From Sinorhizobium kostiense (GTDB taxonomy: Bacteria > Pseudomonadota > Alphaproteobacteria > Rhizobiales > Rhizobiaceae): a stretch of 64,000 bases of DNA. Where the stretch lies: the NCBI RefSeq assembly GCF_017874595.1, contig NZ_JAGILA010000007.1, positions 310,001 through 374,000 of the forward strand, read 5' to 3'. A program made the translations under genes and the position numbers. This document shows positions 1-11,406 of the stretch, in pieces. Every line of letters starts with the position of its first letter. Position 1 is the first letter of the stretch. The notes below the pieces were generated by a model. That model did not search any database. It had not been told where the DNA came from and saw only the letters and a program-made list of their open reading frames with translations.

Positions 1-600
1 ACGATGCTCGCCATCAGCGACAAGACGGAGTTCGGCCAGTCGGCAATCTATCTCCTGCCTGTAGAGGGCGGCACGCCCAGGCTCGTCACAAGAAACCTGC
101 CCTCCTACTGGCATGGCTGGTCGCCGGACGGGCGCATGCTCGCCTATTGCGGTATTCGCGACCAGCTCTTCGACATTTACACGATCTCCGTCGAGGGTGG
201 AGAGGAGCGCCGGTTGACACAGGGGGAAGGCCGCAACGATGGGCCGGACTGGTCGCCCGACGGCCGCTGGATCTATTTCAACTCCAGTCGCACGGGCCGT
301 ATGCAGATCTGGCGCATAAGGCCCGATGGCAGCGACGTCGAGCGCGTCACCGACAGCCCCTATGCCGACTGGTTTCCACATCCTTCGCCGGACGGGAGGA
401 AGCTGCTCGTGCTCTCCTATGACGGCGACGTCTTCGACCATCCGCGCGATCTCGACGTGCGGCTCCGGCTGACGGATCCGGACGGTGGCAATCCGCGCGT
501 GCTGTTCGAGCTCTTCGGCGGGCAGGGAACGGTGAATGTCCCGAACTGGTCGCCCTCGGGTGAAGCGTTCGCCTTCGTCCGGTATTGGCCGGAGCCGTAG
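1..600 (+). CDS. TolB-like beta-propeller protein, 5' part missing
   Basis: The reading frame is open from the first base, so the gene very probably begins upstream of the window; about 199 codons remain. The protein is a run of WD40-like (PD40) blades, each with a W/P-S-P-D/S-G-x signature: GWSPDGRML near residue 39, [11 protein letters not shown] near 83, [10 protein letters not shown] near 126 and [11 protein letters not shown] near 181. This blade type is found in TolB and in many rhizobial propeller proteins whose role is a protein-protein or ligand interaction. No signal peptide or partner gene can be judged because the start is missing. The SDR gene follows 52 bases downstream on the same strand and could be co-transcribed. 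TolB itself is unlikely because no tol-pal genes are present. Confidence 0.75.
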   Translation, partial: TMLAISDKTEFGQSAIYLLPVEGGTPRLVTRNLPSYWHGWSPDGRMLAYCGIRDQLFDIYTISVEGGEERRLTQGEGRNDGPDWSPDGRWIYFNSSRTGRMQIWRIRPDGSDVERVTDSPYADWFPHPSPDGRKLLVLSYDGDVFDHPRDLDVRLRLTDPDGGNPRVLFELFGGQGTVNVPNWSPSGEAFAFVRYWPEP

Positions 601-652
601 ACGACCGGCAATACATGCCTTCGGTCGGTATTTGGATGCAAAGGAGGATTCC

Positions 653-1474
653 ATGGGGAAGGACTGCGCTCGGCTGGACGGCAAGATAGCCATCGTGACA
701 GGCGGTACGCAGGGCCTCGGTGCCTCGATCGCGGCGCTGTTTGCGGAGCGCGGTGCCGAGGGCATCGTCATCTGCGGGCGAAATTCGGCGAAGGGCGAGG
801 CGAAAGCGGCGGAGATCGGCAAAGCCACCGGCGCGAAGGTGGTCTATGTTCCGGCGGATCTGGAGCGGGTCAAGGACGCCCGCGCTGTCGTTGCGGCTTG
901 CGATCGGGAGTTCGGGCGTGTGGATGCGCTCGTCAATGCCGCGGCGATCACCGACCGCGGCACGATCCTCGACACCACACCCGAACTCTTCGACCGCATG
1001 TTCGCCGTAAACGTGCGGGCGCCGTTCTTCCTGATGCAGGAGACGGTGAAACTGATGCGGCGCGACAAGACTGACGGAACGATCGTCAACATCGGCTCGA
1101 TGTCGGCAATGGCAGGCCAGCCCTTCATCGCGGCCTATTGCGCATCGAAAGGCGCCTTGGAAACGCTGACCAAGAACACCGCCTACGCGCTGCTGCGCAA
1201 CCGCATTCGGGTCAACGGTGTGAATATCGGCTGGATGGCATCCGAGGGCGAGGATCGCATACAGCGGGAGTACCACGGGGCGCCGGCCGACTGGCTGGAG
1301 AAGGCGGCGGCGCGCCAGCCCTTCGGGCGGCTCGTCGACCCCGCCGAGGTTGCGCGCGCCTGCGCCTATCTCTCATCTAAGGAGTCCGGGCTGATGACGG
1401 GTTCGGTGATCTGCTTCGACCAATCGATCTGGGGCGCCTATGACTCGTCGCCCCATCCCGAAGCGCCGCTTTGA
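653..1474 (+). CDS. SDR family NAD(P)-dependent oxidoreductase
   Basis: A classical short-chain dehydrogenase/reductase of 273 residues. The cofactor-binding motif TGGTQGLG lies at residues 16-23, the NAAA motif near 95 and the catalytic YxxxK (YCASK) at 162-166, with an upstream serine in GSMS. These show a cytosolic NAD(P)(H)-linked alcohol/ketone oxidoreductase; the substrate cannot be read from the sequence. The start at 653 is supported by a strong AAGGAGG ribosome-binding site at 640-646. A longer in-frame start exists at 536 but would overlap the preceding propeller gene. A cobalamin riboswitch begins about 57 bases after the stop, so this gene is not part of the bluB transcript. Confidence 0.9.
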   Translation: MGKDCARLDGKIAIVTGGTQGLGASIAALFAERGAEGIVICGRNSAKGEAKAAEIGKATGAKVVYVPADLERVKDARAVVAACDREFGRVDALVNAAAITDRGTILDTTPELFDRMFAVNVRAPFFLMQETVKLMRRDKTDGTIVNIGSMSAMAGQPFIAAYCASKGALETLTKNTAYALLRNRIRVNGVNIGWMASEGEDRIQREYHGAPADWLEKAAARQPFGRLVDPAEVARACAYLSSKESGLMTGSVICFDQSIWGAYDSSPHPEAPL

Positions 1475-1530
1475 GCCGACCACGCGACCCTGTCTTGCCT
1501 TTCGCTGGCGCCTGTGCCCATATGTCCGTG

Positions 1531-3596
<2,066 letters not shown>

Positions 3597-3654
3597 GGGA
3601 CTCTTCTCTCTTCCTGCATTCCGGCGGAGCGTTCAAAATGCCGCAGCCGCCTGG

Positions 3655-3699
3655 TGCTACAGCGGTCCTGTGCGTCTGAAAAGACGCGCACCGCTGCAA
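3655..3699. repeat. Partial RIME-type palindromic repeat
   Basis: The segment GTGCTACAGCGG-TCCTG-TGCGTCT-GAAA-AGACGCGCA-CCGCTG forms a nested hairpin and matches the second palindrome of the larger repeats at 28480, 36341, 43993 and 46437. Only this half is clear; the sequence just before it (GTTCAAAATG) may be the degraded connector. It sits between the start of the DUF2865 gene and the 3' end of sinI. Confidence 0.55.
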
Positions 3700-3776
3700 C
3701 TTCCCATCATACGGGGTTGGCGTGGCGGTGCAATGGCGAGGCGGCGTTTGCGTTAACGGACGGTCCGCAGGGAGAG

Positions 3777-3798
3777 CCGGGCCGCTCGCGCGGCCCGG
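3777..3798 (-). terminator. GC-rich hairpin after sinI
   Basis: CCGGGCCGC (3777-3785), loop TCGC, and GCGGCCCGG (3790-3798) form a perfect 9-bp stem eight bases past the sinI stop. The T-rich tail is weak (CTCTCCCT on the minus strand), so it is a probable but not canonical intrinsic terminator for the sinR-sinI direction. Confidence 0.5.
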
Positions 3799-3805
3799 AG
3801 AAATG

Positions 3806-4450
3806 TCAGGCTGCCCGCGCGGTTTCGAGCGACATTGGGCGTTCGAGCACCGTACCCTCAATCGCGGCAACGGCCTTCATCGTCTCGAGCAGATCTCGCG
3901 ACACCTCCCAGACAACGGCGACCGCGTGGACATTGCCGATCCGTTGTGGTTCGGCGATGCGCTCGCCGGGGCATCCCATCCGACGGAACATCCGTTCGAG
4001 GAAGACGTCCGTCACCGTGACGATGTGAGTGATGCCGGAGGCGAGGCCAAGTTCACCTACGCCGCACATCAGCTCGGCCGCGGCGACCGTAACCTGGTTC
4101 GACGAGCGGTCCTGCGAGATGTCCGGGTCGATGCAGAAACGGCTCGATTCCCAGACCGAGGCACTGCGGATCTGCGGATTGTCACCGAGAAGGATCGGAA
4201 AGGTGTCGTCGAGCATGTTCGGCCCAAGCGTTGGCAGCAGCCGCAAGGAGCCGCGCAGCTTGCCGGTCTCCGGCGAGTACGACATCACATAAAGCGGATT
4301 GGCTTTGTCATAATGGTCGATTTCCCAGGCGCCTTCGGTCTTGACGTCCCATTTCAAGAAGTCGTGGAAGACGCGCTTGCGCAGCCGGAACATTTCGTCG
4401 ATCGCCTGCGGATGCCGCCCGCGAGCGTTTCCGTTCACTATCCTGATCAT
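3806..4450 (-). CDS. sinI: Acyl-homoserine-lactone synthase SinI
   Basis: A LuxI-family enzyme of 214 residues that makes long-chain N-acyl-homoserine lactones from S-adenosylmethionine and acyl-ACP. The conserved family residues are visible: FRLRKRVFHDFLKW near residues 20-33, the IDHYD segment near 43, GSLRLLPT near 65, and WESSRFCID with the invariant E and R near 99. It closely resembles S. meliloti SinI. The start at 4450 (MIRIVNGN) is preferred because GGAG sits 6 bases upstream; an ATG at 4462 contains that ribosome site. It lies downstream of sinR in the same direction with 169 bases between them, which hold lux-box-like dyads. Regulation by SinR, and by ExpR if present elsewhere in the genome, is expected from S. 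meliloti. Confidence 0.95.
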   Translation of the reverse strand: MIRIVNGNARGRHPQAIDEMFRLRKRVFHDFLKWDVKTEGAWEIDHYDKANPLYVMSYSPETGKLRGSLRLLPTLGPNMLDDTFPILLGDNPQIRSASVWESSRFCIDPDISQDRSSNQVTVAAAELMCGVGELGLASGITHIVTVTDVFLERMFRRMGCPGERIAEPQRIGNVHAVAVVWEVSRDLLETMKAVAAIEGTVLERPMSLETARAA

Positions 4451-4486
4451 TTTTCGCTCCATTGTATTTGCGCAATGGGGCGATGC

Positions 4487-4504
4487 TGTCAGGCCTGGCT
4501 GACA
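4487..4504 (-). promoter_or_regulatory. Second inverted repeat in sinI leader
   Basis: TGTCAG and CTGACA form a perfect 6-bp inverted repeat with a 6-base spacer, lying between the lux-box-like dyad and the sinI start. It could be a second regulator site or a 5'-UTR hairpin. Confidence 0.35.
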
Positions 4505-4509
4505 CATGT

Positions 4510-4529
4510 AACTGTCGATAGTGACAGTT
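4510..4529 (-). promoter_or_regulatory. lux-box-like dyad upstream of sinI
   Basis: AACTGTC-N6-GACAGTT is a perfect 7-bp inverted repeat in a 20-base frame, the size and layout of lux boxes bound by LuxR-type dimers. It is about 60 bases upstream of the sinI start codon, where an activator site near the -35 region would be expected. SinR is the likely ligand; this is inferred from position and symmetry. Confidence 0.6.
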
Positions 4530-4619
4530 CAAATGCTTTGCTATTCCAGATAGATTTTATGGGGGTTTGGCGCTGGATTGCCGCAGCGCAGGCAATCGGT
4601 CCGTCAGATCGCGGGGATC

Positions 4620-5375
4620 TCAGATGGTGGGAATGAGGGCGTGGCGAACGGCCTGCGCTACGGCTTGCGTGTTGGAAACGACATTGAGTTTGCGTCGAGC
4701 ATTGGTCATGAAGAAGCGTACAGTGCGCTCGGAAATCCCGAGGATCGTCGCGATTTCCCAGTAGCTCTTGCCAGCCGCCGACCAGGTGAGGACTTCCGTC
4801 TCGCGGGAGGTGAGCCGCATGTCCCGCTCATCGATCGCGGCAGCCGTCGCGGAATGCTCCAGCATCGAGGCGTGAAACAGATTGGCCGCCAATTGGAAGT
4901 CGCGGAGATGGTGGCGCCGGTAGGCGGACCACTCCGCCGGCGACATGTTGGCACCGATGGCAAGAAGCGCCACATGGCCGGCCGGGGACGGGAGGGGCAG
5001 CGCTACGCCTTCCGTCGACAGGCCGATCTCTTCGGCCGCCTTGAAGAGAGGCTCGCATTCGGGAAAGCGTCGACGGGCGGTCGCCCAGTCCACTGGACGA
5101 ACGCCGCCGAGCGAGAGTTTCAAAATCGGGTCGATCCGGTGTAGATCTCTCGAAACGTAAATCTCCGCGGCATAAGCGCCGAAGGTGTGGTGCAGGTGAC
5201 AGACCCTCAGACCTTCGGGCAGCGGCTCTGCTTCGAGATAAAGGAGATGCGCGATATTGAACGTGCGGCGCATCAAGGCAAAGAAGTGCTGCGGGTCGGC
5301 GCAGCCACCGTATTCGACGAGATCCAGCAGATCGAGGACAGCCTGTTCATTAGTCATGCCGTAACACCGATTCAT
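4620..5375 (-). CDS. sinR: LuxR-family quorum-sensing regulator SinR
   Basis: A 251-residue LuxR-type regulator with an N-terminal autoinducer-binding domain (about residues 10-165) and a C-terminal helix-turn-helix. The DNA-binding part has the family pattern LTSRETEVLTWSAAGKSYWEIA, then ILGISERTVRFFMTNARRKL, close to the C-terminus. It sits directly upstream of sinI in the same orientation, the S. meliloti sinRI arrangement, and would activate sinI. A start at 5357 (MTNEQAV, 245 residues) is equally possible; the distal start has a TAGGGGC stretch just upstream, the proximal one has only a weak ribosome site. Confidence 0.92.
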   Translation of the reverse strand: MNRCYGMTNEQAVLDLLDLVEYGGCADPQHFFALMRRTFNIAHLLYLEAEPLPEGLRVCHLHHTFGAYAAEIYVSRDLHRIDPILKLSLGGVRPVDWATARRRFPECEPLFKAAEEIGLSTEGVALPLPSPAGHVALLAIGANMSPAEWSAYRRHHLRDFQLAANLFHASMLEHSATAAAIDERDMRLTSRETEVLTWSAAGKSYWEIATILGISERTVRFFMTNARRKLNVVSNTQAVAQAVRHALIPTI

Positions 5376-5535
5376 GCCCCTAGAATAAACATGGTTTAGA
5401 GGGGCTGGCTTTGTCTAGTGCTATATTTAGTAGACGCTGTAGCGGTCCTGAAATATCAATCTATGATTGTACTCTCATGGGCGCGGGACTTGAGATTCGC
5501 CTTTAACGCGTCACGGAGATCGATGATACCGACAA

Positions 5536-5575
5536 TGCGGCGATTTTAGGTTGCGTGGACCTGAAAATCGCCGCA
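5536..5575. repeat. Long hairpin between sinR and dme
   Basis: A 16-base arm (TGCGGCGATTTTAGGT, 5536-5551) pairs with ACCTGAAAATCGCCGCA (5559-5575) with one bulged G and a 7-base loop. It lies about 50 bases past the dme stop and 160 bases before sinR. No T-run follows on either strand, so it is not a standard terminator. It could protect the dme transcript 3' end or be a stand-alone palindrome. Confidence 0.55.
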
Positions 5576-5627
5576 TCCCTCGGTTCTGATGGGTATCGAC
5601 TGGCGAGGCGTGCGCCCAGCACTGCTC

Positions 5628-7940
5628 TCAAGCGGGATGGCTTGCCTCGACGACGGCGAGTGCCGCCATGTTGACGACCCCGCGCGACGTCACCGACGGC
5701 GAAAGAATATGCGCGGGCAGGGCCGAGCCGAGAAGGATCGGACCGACATGGAGGCTATCCGTCATCGTCTTGACTACTCCGAGCGTGATGTTGGCCGAGT
5801 CGAGATTGGGGAAGACGAGCAGATTGGCTTCGCCTTTGAGCGTGCTGTTGGGCATCACGCGCTCCCGCAGGATTTCCGACATTGCCGCATCGCCGTGCAT
5901 CTCGCCGTCGACCTCGAGATCGGGCGCAAGCTCGCGCACGAGCTTCAACGCCGCGCGCATTTTGAAAGCGCTTTCGGAATCGCGTGAGCCGAAGTTCGAA
6001 TGCGAAACGAGCGCCGCGCGCGGCGTGATTCCGAAACGGCGGATTTCACTCGCCGCCATCACCGTCGTTTGGGCGATCTCTTCGGCGCTGGGATCGTAAC
6101 TCACATAGGTGTCGGTGAAGAAAGTCGCGCCGCGCTGGGAGATCAATAGGCTGAGGGCGGAGAAGTCGAGCACACCCGGCTTCTTGCCGATGATCTGGGA
6201 AACGTCGCGCAGATGTTTGCTGTAGCGTCCCTCGACGCCGCAGATCAGTGCGTCCGCCTCACCGCGCTTGACTGCCAGCGCACCGATCACCGTGGTGTTG
6301 GTGCGCACGATCGTACGCGCGGCTTCCGGAATGACCCCGAGCCGTCCGACCAGGGCGAAATAGTCATCGACATAGTCGCGGTAACGCGGATCGCCCTCGG
6401 GGTTCACGACCTCGAAATCGACATCGGGGCGGATCCTCAGCCCGTATCGGCGCAGGCGCGTCTCGATGATCTGCGGTCGGCCGATCAGGATCGGCTTGGC
6501 GGTACCTTCCTCGAGCAGGACCTGAGCGGCGCGCAAGACCCGCTCGTCCTCGCCTTCGGCAAAGATCACGCGGTTCTTCGCGGCGTTCTTGGCGGCGGCG
6601 AAAACCGGCTTCATGATGAAGCCGGAGCGGAAGACGAAGCGGTTGAGCTTGTCGAGATAGGCGTCGAAGTCCTGGATCGGACGTGTGGCGACGCCGCTTT
6701 CCGCGGCGGCCTTGGCTACCGCCGGCGCGATGCGCAGGATGAGCCGCTGGTCGAAGGGCGAGGGGATCAGGTAATCCGGTCCGAAAACCGGCGTCTCACC
6801 GGAATAGGCACGGGCGGCGACGTCCGACGGCTCCTCCCGCGCAAGGCCGGCGATCGCCCGTACCGCCGCCATCTTCATCTCTTCATTGATCGTGCGAGCG
6901 CCGCAGTCGAGCGCGCCGCGGAAGATATGGGGGAAGCAGAGAACGTTGTTGACCTGGTTCGGATAGTCGGAGCGGCCGGTACAGATCATGGCGTCCGGGC
7001 GCGCGGCGCGGGCGACCTCCGGCATGATTTCCGGCGTCGGGTTGGCAAGCGCCATGATCAACGGCTTTTCCGCCATCTGCGCCAGGAGCTCCGGCTTGAG
7101 AACGCCGGCGGCCGAGAGGCCGAGAAAAACGTCGGCGCCGCCGATGCTGTCGGCCAGTTCGCGGTTGTCGCTCTTCTGAGCGTAAACCGCCTTCCACTCG
7201 TCCATCAGGGCTTCGCGGCCCTTGTAGACAAGGCCTTCGATGTCGTGAACCCAGATGTTCTCGCGCTTCGCGCCGAGCGTAACGAGGAGATTGAGGCAGG
7301 CAAGAGCCGCAGCTCCCGCACCGGAGGCGACGATCTTGGCCTTGGCGATATCCTTGCCGGCGAGTTCGAGGCCGTTGAGCACGGCGGCGGCGACGATGAT
7401 CGCGGTTCCGTGCTGATCGTCGTGGAAGACCGGGATTTCCATCTTCTCCCGTAGACGCCGTTCGACCTCGAAGCATTCGGGCGCCTTGATGTCCTCGAGA
7501 TTGATGCCGCCGAACGTGGGTTCGAGCGCCGAAACGACATCGACCATGCGTTCGACGGTGGGCGCATCGATCTCGATGTCAAAGACGTCTATGCCGGCGA
7601 ACTTCTTGAAGAGGACGGCCTTGCCCTCCATCACCGGCTTGGAGGCAAGCGGCCCGATATTGCCGAGGCCAAGCACGGCCGTGCCGTTCGAGACCACGGC
7701 GACGAGATTGCTGCGCGCCGTGAAATCGGCGGCGGATTGCGGATCGTCCCTGATGGCGAGGCAGGGGGCGGCGACGCCGGGCGAATAGGCGAGCGCCAGG
7801 TCACGCTGGTTGCCGAGCGGCTTGGTGGGCTGGATTTCGAGCTTGCCGGGGCGAGGATAGCGATGAAAGAAAAGTGCCTGCTGGTCGATGTCTCCGCTTG
7901 CTGGGACCGTCTGGGATTTCGCTTTGTCGCCCGTGTTCAT
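5628..7940 (-). CDS. dme: NAD-type malic enzyme with phosphotransacetylase-like domain
   Basis: This 770-residue protein decarboxylates malate to pyruvate. The first about 430 residues are the malic enzyme: [10 protein letters not shown] near 55, [17 protein letters not shown] near 85, the metal site [12 protein letters not shown] near 165 and a Rossmann segment [16 protein letters not shown] near 200. The remaining about 320 residues are the phosphotransacetylase-like domain ([31 protein letters not shown]) typical of large bacterial malic enzymes. Length and position beside sinRI match S. meliloti DME, which is NAD-dependent and needed in nitrogen-fixing bacteroids growing on dicarboxylates. 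The start at 7940 gives 770 residues and has a GAGGAACGCAAGG ribosome site; a longer frame to 8039 exists. Confidence 0.93.
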   Translation of the reverse strand: MNTGDKAKSQTVPASGDIDQQALFFHRYPRPGKLEIQPTKPLGNQRDLALAYSPGVAAPCLAIRDDPQSAADFTARSNLVAVVSNGTAVLGLGNIGPLASKPVMEGKAVLFKKFAGIDVFDIEIDAPTVERMVDVVSALEPTFGGINLEDIKAPECFEVERRLREKMEIPVFHDDQHGTAIIVAAAVLNGLELAGKDIAKAKIVASGAGAAALACLNLLVTLGAKRENIWVHDIEGLVYKGREALMDEWKAVYAQKSDNRELADSIGGADVFLGLSAAGVLKPELLAQMAEKPLIMALANPTPEIMPEVARAARPDAMICTGRSDYPNQVNNVLCFPHIFRGALDCGARTINEEMKMAAVRAIAGLAREEPSDVAARAYSGETPVFGPDYLIPSPFDQRLILRIAPAVAKAAAESGVATRPIQDFDAYLDKLNRFVFRSGFIMKPVFAAAKNAAKNRVIFAEGEDERVLRAAQVLLEEGTAKPILIGRPQIIETRLRRYGLRIRPDVDFEVVNPEGDPRYRDYVDDYFALVGRLGVIPEAARTIVRTNTTVIGALAVKRGEADALICGVEGRYSKHLRDVSQIIGKKPGVLDFSALSLLISQRGATFFTDTYVSYDPSAEEIAQTTVMAASEIRRFGITPRAALVSHSNFGSRDSESAFKMRAALKLVRELAPDLEVDGEMHGDAAMSEILRERVMPNSTLKGEANLLVFPNLDSANITLGVVKTMTDSLHVGPILLGSALPAHILSPSVTSRGVVNMAALAVVEASHPA

Positions 7941-8118
7941 ACCTTGCGTTCCTCGATTTCTGAATGGTCGCCTTTTGGCACGATTTCCACGCGACGTATA
8001 GTTTTCGCTTTCGGTCGTTTCCATGTCGGGTTCAGGCAAATCCGACCGGTGTCATCTTCCTGAAACACGAGTCTGGTTTTCACGGGGCGGCAAATGGCTC
8101 CAGCAAGGCGAGGCTCGC

Positions 8119-8958
8119 ATGGCAGCGGCAGCGGTATCTGAACCGAACCCCGTCCGGAAACTGCGAACACTGTTCATCTCCGACGTCCACCTGGGCTCGA
8201 AGGCGGCCAAGACGGACTATCTCCTCGATTTCCTGCGCCACCACGATGCCGAGACCATCATCCTCGTCGGCGACATCGTTGACGGCTGGCGGCTGAAGCG
8301 CAGCTGGTTTTGGCCCCAGAACTGCAACGACGTCGTCCAGAAGCTCCTGCGCAAGGCCCGCAAGGGGACGCGCATCGTCTATATTCCCGGCAATCACGAC
8401 GAGTTCATGCGGGATTTTCCGGGCATCCACTTCGGCGGCATCGAGGTCGCGCCGCGCCACGTGCACCGGAGCGCGGACGGGCGCAACTATCTCGTGCTGC
8501 ATGGCGACGAGTTCGACGTGGTCGTGCGCAATGCGCGGATACTCGCCTATCTCGGCGACTGGGCCTATGACATGGCGATTGCCATCAATGTCGGGCTTGC
8601 CGCCATCCGCCGCCGTCTCGGCATGCCCTATTGGTCGTTCTCGTCCTGGGCAAAGCTGCAGGTCAAACATGCGGTGAACTTCATCGGCGAGTTCCAGAAG
8701 GTCGTGGCCGAGGAGGCGCGCCGCCACCACGCACAAGGCGTCATCTGCGGCCACATCCACCATGCGGTGATCGAGGATATCGGCGATATCCGTTACATCA
8801 ACACGGGCGATTGGGTCGAAAGCTGCACGGCGATCGGCGAGCACCACGACGGCACGATGGAACTGATCACCTGGCACAGCCTGCGCGGCAGTGCCGCAGT
8901 CGCGGAAAGCATGAGCAGTGCCGAACTGGCAGTGTCCGTTCCGGCGCAGGCGGCCTGA
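8119..8958 (+). CDS. Metallophosphoesterase (LpxH/UDP-diacylglucosamine diphosphatase-like)
   Basis: A 279-residue calcineurin-fold phosphoesterase. The metal-binding motifs occur in order: SDVHLG near residue 20, GDIVDGW near 54, GNHDE near 93, HGDEFD near 130, and GHIHHAV near 208. Proteins of this group are often named UDP-2,3-diacylglucosamine diphosphatase by distant similarity to LpxH. In Rhizobiales LpxI usually performs that lipid A step, so the real substrate is open. The start at 8119 follows AAGGCGAGG at 8105-8113. It is divergent from dme with about 180 bases between the two start codons. An MFS carrier follows on the same strand 110 bases later. Confidence 0.82.
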   Translation: MAAAAVSEPNPVRKLRTLFISDVHLGSKAAKTDYLLDFLRHHDAETIILVGDIVDGWRLKRSWFWPQNCNDVVQKLLRKARKGTRIVYIPGNHDEFMRDFPGIHFGGIEVAPRHVHRSADGRNYLVLHGDEFDVVVRNARILAYLGDWAYDMAIAINVGLAAIRRRLGMPYWSFSSWAKLQVKHAVNFIGEFQKVVAEEARRHHAQGVICGHIHHAVIEDIGDIRYINTGDWVESCTAIGEHHDGTMELITWHSLRGSAAVAESMSSAELAVSVPAQAA

Positions 8959-9068
8959 TCCGCCAGCCCCGGCCGTTTGGCCCCCAGGCGGTGATGTAGC
9001 GAAAACTAGCGGATGGCGAGCGGCCGTCCTGTCGTGCTACAGCTGGCGGACAGCCACCAGGTCCTCCC

Positions 9069-10289
9069 ATGATTCCCGCATCCGCGCCCCCGGTTCTGGG
9101 GCCCCCGCCGCGCCATTTCGCGCTTCGCCTCGCGCTGCTCTTTTGTGCGCCGTTGATCGTCAACGGCTTTGCCATGCCCTATTTCCCGGTCTGGCTCAGC
9201 ACATTGTCGCTGAGCGATTTCGAAATCGGCGTGGTGCTTGCGGTCCCGATGTTCATCCGCGTCATCACCGCGCCCCTGGCGGGGGTCCTCGCCGACCGGA
9301 TCGGAGAACGCACGATCGTGCTTATCTGGTCGGGTTGCCTGTCGTTTGCGACGGCATTCATTCTGTTCTTTGCGCAAAGCTTCTGGCCGGTCCTGGTAAT
9401 TTACACACTGCAGTCGGCCGCTTATTCGCCGTATCTGCCGATCGTCGATGCGATCGCACTTTCCGGCGTGCGGCGCTGGAACTTCGACTACGCGCATATG
9501 CGCGTCTGGGGATCGATTGCCTTCATCGGCGCGACCATGCTCGGCGGGTGGTTGATCGGGCTCGTCGGCGGCGCGATGGTGTTGACGGCGATGGCAGCGG
9601 GCTTCGGCTTGACGGTCCTGATGGCCCTCGCAGCACCCCGGATCGGCCGTCCTCGCCGGCCGTCGCCGATCACGGCAATCACCGAGCCGCCGCCGCAGTC
9701 ATTGCGCCAGCCGGATCTTCAGCTGCTCCTCCTCGGCGTCACGCTCGTCAACAGCAGCCATGCGATGCTCTTTGCATTCTCGGCCATCTATTGGCAGGGC
9801 ATCGGCTATAGCGGCACGCAGATCGGAATCCTGTGGAGCGCCGGCGTGGCCGCGGAGGTACTGATGTTCTTTTTCGCCGGAAGGATCATGCGGCGGTTCA
9901 GCGTCTGGACGATGATCTTCTCCGGCTGCCTGCTGGCGGTCGTGCGCTGGCTGGTCTTTCCGATGGAGCTCGGCTTCTCCGGCTATTTCATTCTCCAGTG
10001 CCTCCACGCCTTCACCTATGCGACCATGCACACCGGCATGCAGCACAAGCTGATCGAGCGGGTCAGCGAAGATCAGGAGGCTTCGGCCCAGGGCCTCTAT
10101 TTCTTCTATACCGGCGTCTTCACGGCGGTGTTCACTTTTCTGTCGGGTTACTTGTATGCCTGGTTCGGCGTCGCCGGCTTCTATTCGATGTCGATCGTGG
10201 CGCTCGGCGGCTCATGTTTCGCCTTCGCCGGCTGGTATCTTCAGCCCCAGAGGCTCGCTTCGGGCGGGAAGACCAGCGAAGCCTCGTAG
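9069..10289 (+). CDS. MFS transporter (HcaT/nucleoside-symporter-like)
   Basis: A 406-residue inner-membrane carrier with about twelve hydrophobic segments. The segment between helices 2 and 3 reads RVITAPLAGVLADRIGERT, the MFS loop signature of the 'MFS_1-like' group that includes the 3-phenylpropionate carrier HcaT and NupG-like symporters. FDYAHMRVWGSIAFI (about residues 138-152) is also characteristic of that group. The substrate is not determined. Its last 49 bases overlap the convergent epimerase gene. Confidence 0.82.
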   Translation: MIPASAPPVLGPPPRHFALRLALLFCAPLIVNGFAMPYFPVWLSTLSLSDFEIGVVLAVPMFIRVITAPLAGVLADRIGERTIVLIWSGCLSFATAFILFFAQSFWPVLVIYTLQSAAYSPYLPIVDAIALSGVRRWNFDYAHMRVWGSIAFIGATMLGGWLIGLVGGAMVLTAMAAGFGLTVLMALAAPRIGRPRRPSPITAITEPPPQSLRQPDLQLLLLGVTLVNSSHAMLFAFSAIYWQGIGYSGTQIGILWSAGVAAEVLMFFFAGRIMRRFSVWTMIFSGCLLAVVRWLVFPMELGFSGYFILQCLHAFTYATMHTGMQHKLIERVSEDQEASAQGLYFFYTGVFTAVFTFLSGYLYAWFGVAGFYSMSIVALGGSCFAFAGWYLQPQRLASGGKTSEAS

Positions 10290-11224
10290 CGGAGGCCGGG
10301 TTGGCGATCCCTGGCGAGCAGCAATGGACCGTCGAGATCGACGAAGTCGGCGCCCTGAGCAACGAGCACGGCGGGCGCCATCGCCAGTGAACTGCCGACC
10401 ATGCAGCCGACCATGATCTTGAGGCCGAGCGCTTCTGCCGAACTGCGCATGCGGAGCGCTTCGGTGAGACCGCCAGTCTTGTCGAGCTTGATGTTGACCG
10501 CATCGTAGCGGCCGACGAGGCCAGCGAGATCGTCGGTCTTGTGCACGCTCTCATCGGCGCACACTGGTACTGGGCGAGCAATTTCGGCCAGCGCCTCGTC
10601 CCGGCCGGCCGGTAGCGGTTGCTCGACGAGAGCAATGTCGTTTTCCGCGCAGGCGGCGAAATGGATCGCGAGGTTGTCCTCCGTCCAGCCTTCGTTGGCA
10701 TCGAGGATGATCCGGCTCTGGGGCGCGCCGCGGCGTACGGCGCGAATGCGGGAGATATCGTCGGCCGTGCCGACCTTGATCTTGAGCAAAGCGCGATGAG
10801 CGTTTTCAGCCGCCCGCGCCAGCATCTCGTCCGGTTCGGCAAGCGAGATGGTGTAGGCCGTCGTCAGCGGCTTCGGGTCGGCAATGCCGGCGAGCGAGAC
10901 GACGGTCCTGCCGCTCCGCTTCGCCTCGAGATCCCAGAGCGCGCAATCGATGGCATTGCGGGCAGCCCCCGGCTTCATCGCCTGCTGTAAAGCCTCACGG
11001 GTCAAGCCGCTCTCGATCAGCGGGCGCATGAGCTCGATATCGCCGACGACCTGCTCGATCGTCTCGCCATAACGGCCGTAGGGCACGCATTCGCCCCAGC
11101 CGGCGAGGGGACCGTCGGTGATGCGGCAGGTGACCACGCTCGCGGTCGTCTTCGAACCGCGGGAAATCGTGAAAGCGCCAGCGATCGGGAAGTGTTCGAC
11201 AGCCGCTGTAAGCGAAGTGGGCAT
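10241..11224 (-). CDS. L-Ala-D/L-Glu-type dipeptide epimerase (enolase superfamily)
   Basis: A 327-residue enolase-superfamily enzyme of the muconate-lactonizing subgroup. The catalytic KxK (LLKIK) has lysines at 148 and 150; metal ligands are D175 (DANEGW), E201 (EQPLP) and D224 (ADES); the opposite-face lysine lies at 246 (NIKLDKTGG). This set matches dipeptide epimerases such as YcjG/YkfB, which convert L-Ala-D-Glu from recycled murein to L-Ala-L-Glu. Sequence alone cannot separate L-Ala-D/L-Glu from other dipeptide specificities. It converges on and overlaps the MFS gene by 49 bases; a role for that carrier in peptide uptake is only a guess. Confidence 0.82.
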   Translation of the reverse strand: MPTSLTAAVEHFPIAGAFTISRGSKTTASVVTCRITDGPLAGWGECVPYGRYGETIEQVVGDIELMRPLIESGLTREALQQAMKPGAARNAIDCALWDLEAKRSGRTVVSLAGIADPKPLTTAYTISLAEPDEMLARAAENAHRALLKIKVGTADDISRIRAVRRGAPQSRIILDANEGWTEDNLAIHFAACAENDIALVEQPLPAGRDEALAEIARPVPVCADESVHKTDDLAGLVGRYDAVNIKLDKTGGLTEALRMRSSAEALGLKIMVGCMVGSSLAMAPAVLVAQGADFVDLDGPLLLARDRQPGLRYEASLVFPPEASLWG

Positions 11225-11406
11225 GAGATCCTCTCCGGCAGGAAGGGAGCGCCGAGATCGTAGCGGTTACCCTTGATGGTCTTGCCGCTGTGTCTTTTCG
11301 GTCGCATAAGGGTCCGTAGTAACCGCTTTGAATTTCTGCCTGATTTTGTCGTTGGTCGAATCTGGTTTAAGAGATTACGCAATAGAAACCGGAAGACCAA
11401 GATCAC

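Noticed and set aside
4576-4597. GATTGCC/GGCAATC hairpin after sinR as a terminator
   Set aside because: The 7-bp stem has no T-run, and sinI is probably partly read through from sinR; kept only as a note.
6213-7454. 413-codon frame antisense to dme
   Set aside because: The minus-strand malic enzyme accounts for the sequence; the frame has no domain.
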